Below, piece by piece: positions 5,097 to 7,986 of a DNA stretch of 7,986 nt. Source of the stretch: Nitrososphaerota archaeon (GTDB lineage: Archaea; Thermoproteota; Nitrososphaeria; Nitrososphaerales; Nitrosopumilaceae). Positions within the stretch are counted from its first letter, which is position 1. Each line of letters begins with the position of its first letter. The DNA is taken from NCBI GenBank assembly GCA_028867395.1, contig JAGWGO010000055.1, positions 1 through 7,986 on the forward strand, read 5' to 3'. The notes under the pieces were generated by a model. The model saw only the letters and a list, made by a program, of their open reading frames with translations, made no database searches and was not told where the DNA came from. The position numbers and the translations under genes were made by a program.

Positions 5097-6526
5097 GTGA
5101 AGAAGGAACATCAACTGGTTTTCTCAGAACTATAATCTCAAAGGCTGAAACGTACATCCCACAGGTACCAAAGCCTAAGAAAAAAATTCCTTTGCATATT
5201 CGTCTGATATGGTGCGGAGTAGCTCTCTTCATATACATGATTATGGGACAGACACCGCTTTATGGTGCATCAACCCCAGCATTTGACTATCTTGCATTTG
5301 CAAGAGTAATCTTTGCGTCCCAGCAAGGTACGCTTGTAGAACTGGGTATAGGGCCTATAGTAACGGCAGGACTCTTGATGCAGCTGTTGAAAGGTTCTGA
5401 AATATTCCACTTGGATTTCAAGAAACCAGAAGACAGAGAGCTCTATCAGACAGCTACAAAAATTGTAACGTACATTGTAATCATTGCCGAGTCTTCACTT
5501 TACGGAATGGCAGTATATGGACCAAGACTTCCAAGCCATGAGGCTGCTCTAATTTTAATCGGACAACTTATCGGCGCATCCGTGATAATCATGTTACTTG
5601 ATGAGCTAGTCCAGAAGGGATGGGGAATTGGAAGCGGAATTAGCTTGTTTATTGCAGCAGGTGTAGCCCAACAGGTTGTCTGGTCCATTATAAGTCCAAT
5701 CCCAGCAGGAGATGGCGGACCAGTGGGAGTTTTTGCAAATATCGTCTATGCATTTCTACATCATGACTTTAGTAATCTGCTGTTTAGAGCCCACCAAATA
5801 CCTAGTGTCTTTGGCCTTCTCATTACTGCAGGTGTTCTGTTAATACTGGTGTATACCCAAGGAATCAAGGTAGAGATTCCTATTGTGTCTACAAAGTACA
5901 GAGGATTTTCTGCAGTGTATCCAATCAAACTGATGTACGTCTCAAACATTCCTGTCATCTTGGCATCAGCACTTACTGCTAATGCAGTGTTTATAGGGCA
6001 AATAATATGGGCTAACTTTAATCCAAGGAATGCAAATCCGATTATGAATTTCTTGGGAATGTTTGATCCTACTTCACCATCTACGCCCACGGGAGGTATT
6101 CTTTACTATGTGACAGCTCCACTTGGTCTAGATATTGTAGCTCTGGATCCTATGCGTGCTGTCTTGTATATTTTGTTCATGGTCGGTATTGTAGTACTTT
6201 TTGGTAGACTTTGGATTGAGCTTGGAGGTTTATCCGCCAAAAGCGCTGCAAAAAACCTTCTTGATGCAGAGGTACAAATACCAGGTTTTAGGCGTTCAAA
6301 TCAGCCAGTTGAAAGCTTACTACAAAAATACATCCCATCTGTCACAATAATTGGTTCTATCATTCTAGGATTATTGGCTGGTATATCGAACGTGCTTGGA
6401 ACCTTTGGCTCAGGTACAGGAATGTTACTTACGGTTGACATCTTGATTAACTATTACAACTTACTTGTAAGAGAACGAGTGGAAGAAGTAATGCCTGCCC
6501 TGGGTGCTCTACTTGGCAGAAAGTAA
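5093..6526 (+). CDS. secY: Preprotein translocase subunit SecY
   Basis: SecY (Sec61 alpha) is the channel through which SRP/FtsY-targeted proteins cross or enter the cytoplasmic membrane. The protein has 477 residues and shows the ten hydrophobic segments expected: about 36-52, 84-100, 120-142, 151-170, 180-200, 238-256, 284-306, 355-372, 413-432 and 438-460. The plug region (about 55-70, after MGQTPLYG) follows the first helix. The cytoplasmic loop between helices 6 and 7 carries KVEIPIVSTKYRGFSAVYPIKLM split over residues 259-281, the ribosome-contacting region. RSNQPVESLLQKYIP (401-415) is the last large cytoplasmic loop. It starts in an ATGA overlap with rpl15, and its 3' end overlaps the probable adkA start by 14 bases. 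No signal peptide is expected. It sits about 3 kb downstream of its functional partner ftsY. Confidence 0.96.
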   Translation: MSEEGTSTGFLRTIISKAETYIPQVPKPKKKIPLHIRLIWCGVALFIYMIMGQTPLYGASTPAFDYLAFARVIFASQQGTLVELGIGPIVTAGLLMQLLKGSEIFHLDFKKPEDRELYQTATKIVTYIVIIAESSLYGMAVYGPRLPSHEAALILIGQLIGASVIIMLLDELVQKGWGIGSGISLFIAAGVAQQVVWSIISPIPAGDGGPVGVFANIVYAFLHHDFSNLLFRAHQIPSVFGLLITAGVLLILVYTQGIKVEIPIVSTKYRGFSAVYPIKLMYVSNIPVILASALTANAVFIGQIIWANFNPRNANPIMNFLGMFDPTSPSTPTGGILYYVTAPLGLDIVALDPMRAVLYILFMVGIVVLFGRLWIELGGLSAKSAAKNLLDAEVQIPGFRRSNQPVESLLQKYIPSVTIIGSIILGLLAGISNVLGTFGSGTGMLLTVDILINYYNLLVRERVEEVMPALGALLGRK

Positions 6527-7118
6527 GCGGGTAATTATTGTAGGAATTCCAGGAGTGGGAAAGACCACAATCGTTTCCAAGGTTGTTGAAATCTTAAAAC
6601 AAAAAAACATCAGTGTCAGCGTCTCGATATTTGGCACTGTAATGTTCGATGAAGCAAAAAAGACCAAAGGAATTCAAAACAGAGATGATCTGCGCAAACT
6701 AACAGTAAAAGAACAAAAAGATCTTCAATCAATGGCAGCAAGAAAGATTGCTTCAATAACTGATGAGGCCGTGATTGTAGACACTCATGCATTCATTTCA
6801 ACAAAGGAAGGATTCTATCCTGGCTTGCCACACAATGTTTTAGAGATTCTAATGCCTGACAGCTTTATCATGATAACCGCAAGACCTGAGGAGATTTATA
6901 ATCGAAGGATGAAAGACACCACAAGAAATAGAGATATTGTTTCTATTGATGCAATCAAGAAAGAGCTTGATGTTACAAGTGCCATGCTATCTACTTGTTC
7001 TATACTTTGCGGTTCACCGATAAAGATGGTTCTCAATACAGAAGGAAAGATTGAGGAAGCAGCAAAAGGAATTGTAAGCGCAATGGGATTTAACAATGGA
7101 ACAAATCATAGTTTCTAA
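6513..7118 (+). CDS. adkA: Archaeal-type adenylate kinase (AdkA)
   Basis: AdkA converts ATP and AMP to two ADP and balances adenylate pools in the cytoplasm. It belongs to the archaeal family, which is distinct from bacterial Adk. The P-loop GIPGVGKTT lies at residues 11-19, directly after the first strand (RVIIV). DTH (90-92) matches the Walker-B-like strand end. A basic lid segment RRMKDTTRNRD (131-141) probably closes over the phosphates. With a TTG start at 6513 it has 201 residues and begins MAESKRVIIVG. A GGTG ribosome-binding sequence (6503-6506) lies 6 bases upstream. A GTG at 6504 would add three residues but has no comparable site. No ATG is available. Its place directly after secY is a conserved archaeal arrangement. 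Confidence 0.9.
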   Translation: MAESKRVIIVGIPGVGKTTIVSKVVEILKQKNISVSVSIFGTVMFDEAKKTKGIQNRDDLRKLTVKEQKDLQSMAARKIASITDEAVIVDTHAFISTKEGFYPGLPHNVLEILMPDSFIMITARPEEIYNRRMKDTTRNRDIVSIDAIKKELDVTSAMLSTCSILCGSPIKMVLNTEGKIEEAAKGIVSAMGFNNGTNHSF

Positions 7119-7182
7119 TATCTTAGACAATCCCTCTTGTGGTACCATTGTAAAACTTTCAACTATAATGGACGCAATCTAA
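7096..7182 (+). CDS. Possible 28-codon ORF bridging adkA and cmk
   Basis: An ATG at 7096 opens a 28-codon frame that overlaps the last 23 bases of adkA. It closes with TAA (7180-7182), 1 base before the TTG start of the next gene. The peptide begins MEQIIVSNILDNPSCG and ends KLSTIMDAI. I do not recognise it. Its placement would hand ribosomes from adkA to cmk, whose own start lacks a ribosome-binding sequence. No Shine-Dalgarno sequence precedes this ATG either. An open frame of this length can arise by chance, so the call is weak. Confidence 0.2.
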   Translation: MEQIIVSNILDNPSCGTIVKLSTIMDAI

Positions 7183-7183
7183 G

Positions 7184-7768
7184 TTGCTCAGATCAGTAAT
7201 AATATCAGGTCCTCCAGCCATAGGGAAGACTACGATTGCCATAGGTCTTGCAAAGGAATTTAGCTTGAAATATCTAAGCGGAGGTGACGTGCTAAAAGAA
7301 TTGGCAAAGGAAGAAGGATTTAGAACTGAGCGAGATGATTTTTGGGACACTGAGGCTGGCATGAAGTTTCTAAATATGAGAAAAGGAAACCCAGAATTTG
7401 ATAAAATAGTAGATGAAAAACTAAAGAAAATATTCGTAACGGAGGATGTAGTAATTACTAGCTATACCCTTCCATGGCTGGTAGATGATGGGATTAAAAT
7501 TTGGCTTGCCGGTTCACAGGAAATCAGTGCAAATAGGATGACAACTAGAGACAACATCTCTCTTGAAAATGCCTCAGAAATTGTGAAAAAAAGATATGAT
7601 GAAAACAAAATGATTTACAAAAAACTTTATGGATTTAATTTTGGAGACGACCTCTCTGTATTTGATGAAGTAATAAATACAGATGGGCTAGGTCCAGAGC
7701 AAGTACTTGAACGTGCAAAGACTGCAGTGAAAAAACACTATGAAACTCAAACAACTAGAAAATCTTAG
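7184..7768 (+). CDS. cmk: Cytidylate kinase-like NMP kinase (archaeal type)
   Basis: This is a P-loop nucleoside monophosphate kinase that most probably phosphorylates CMP/dCMP in the cytoplasm. GPPAIGKTT (9-17) is the P-loop, and SGGDVLKELAKEEG (32-45) matches the NMP-binding helix of archaeal cytidylate kinases. DGIKIWLAGS (102-111) and NRMTTRDN (117-124) fit the later strand and lid, and KKRYDENKMIYKKLYG (135-150) is the usual C-terminal helix. At 194 residues the length is near that of the family. Two points diverge. The common GSGKT core is replaced by AIGKT. The segment where relatives have a conserved Arg (a GRLAGW-like motif) reads TSYTLPW (92-98). TTG at 7184 is the only usual start codon between the in-frame stop at 7166 and the P-loop. 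The 3' end overlaps cbf5 by 29 bases. Position between adkA and cbf5 supports the assignment. Confidence 0.78.
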   Translation: MLRSVIISGPPAIGKTTIAIGLAKEFSLKYLSGGDVLKELAKEEGFRTERDDFWDTEAGMKFLNMRKGNPEFDKIVDEKLKKIFVTEDVVITSYTLPWLVDDGIKIWLAGSQEISANRMTTRDNISLENASEIVKKRYDENKMIYKKLYGFNFGDDLSVFDEVINTDGLGPEQVLERAKTAVKKHYETQTTRKS

Positions 7769-7986
7769 AGTCATAGACCAAGACATAACAAATGACTCGT
7801 ATGGTATTTACTATGACCAGAGATCAATTGAACAATTACTAAATTACGGTTTTATCTTGCTTGACAAGCCAAACGGACCTACAAGTCACGAAACGGTTGC
7901 TTGGGTGAAGAAGATACTAAACGTTCCAAAGGCAGGCCATAGCGGTACACTGGACCCACAAGTCTCAGGAATACTGCCAATTGGAT
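7740..7986 (+). CDS. cbf5: rRNA pseudouridine synthase Cbf5/TruB, N-terminal part
   Basis: This gene starts at ATG 7740 and runs off the right edge after 82 complete codons. Archaeal Cbf5 (the dyskerin homologue) is the catalytic subunit of H/ACA ribonucleoproteins that pseudouridylate rRNA, and it can also act on tRNA. The visible part contains LLDKPNGPTSHETVAWVKK (40-58) and KAGHSGTLDPQVSGILP (64-80). The latter is motif II of the TruB family, and its Asp (residue 72, in GTLDP) is the catalytic nucleophile. The N-terminal leader before the LDKP motif is about 40 residues, somewhat shorter than I would expect for euryarchaeal Cbf5. The PUA domain lies beyond the window. The start overlaps cmk by 29 bases in another frame. 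No later in-frame ATG precedes the catalytic motif. Confidence 0.92.
   Translation, partial: MKLKQLENLRVIDQDITNDSYGIYYDQRSIEQLLNYGFILLDKPNGPTSHETVAWVKKILNVPKAGHSGTLDPQVSGILPIG

Noticed and set aside
7162..7170. TATA-like ACTATAATG upstream of cmk as a promoter
   Set aside because: It is only about 18 bases from the TTG, too close for an archaeal TATA box serving that start, and operon read-through from adkA explains expression.
1..7986. Mobile element, defence island, tRNA or a new multi-gene system
   Set aside because: All genes except the zinc-ribbon protein and the 28-codon ORF belong to known housekeeping families in tight operon order, and I saw no transposase, terminal inverted repeats, tRNA-like fold or cargo gene.

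Overview
This window looks like a piece of chromosome from a Nitrososphaerota (Thaumarchaeota) archaeon, probably an AT-rich, low-GC lineage related to the ammonia oxidisers. The archaeal assignment is strong: there is a prefoldin alpha subunit, archaeal-type uL18, uS5, uL30 and uL15, the archaeal adenylate kinase AdkA, and the pseudouridine synthase Cbf5. Promoters have TTTATA-type boxes and some transcripts look leaderless. The narrower placement rests on gene order and on my impression of protein sequences, not on a search.

Layout. At the left edge a small minus-strand gene (16-156) encodes a 46-residue zinc-ribbon protein. It diverges from everything else across a 106-base promoter region. 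On the plus strand, a first transcription unit carries pfdA (prefoldin alpha), ftsY (SRP receptor) and argF (ornithine carbamoyltransferase). A second TATA box begins 2 bases after the argF stop and drives the distal part of the archaeal spc ribosomal operon: rpl18, rps5, rpl30, rpl15 and secY. These are followed without a clear break by adkA, a cytidylate-kinase-like gene and the start of cbf5/truB, which runs off the right edge. Nearly all junctions are overlaps or gaps of a few bases, so translational coupling is likely throughout. No gene-free stretch exceeds about 110 bases.

How the genes fit together. The set is core housekeeping: co-translational targeting and export (FtsY, SecY), chaperoning of nascent chains (prefoldin), ribosome assembly (four r-proteins), nucleoside monophosphate phosphorylation (AdkA, Cmk) and rRNA pseudouridylation (Cbf5). 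ArgF is the metabolic outlier. The spc cluster is broken relative to many archaea: uL18 opens a new unit and the genes that usually precede it (uL6, eL32, eL19) are not here.

I found no mobile element, CRISPR array, defence system, tRNA or rRNA, and nothing I would call a new biological system. The points worth a second look are modest. They are a C-terminal FtsY tail with a perfect 24-base tandem repeat, substitutions at substrate-binding motifs in ArgF and the Cmk-like protein, a shared element between TATA box and start region in two promoters, the short zinc-ribbon gene, and a 28-codon ORF bridging adkA and cmk.
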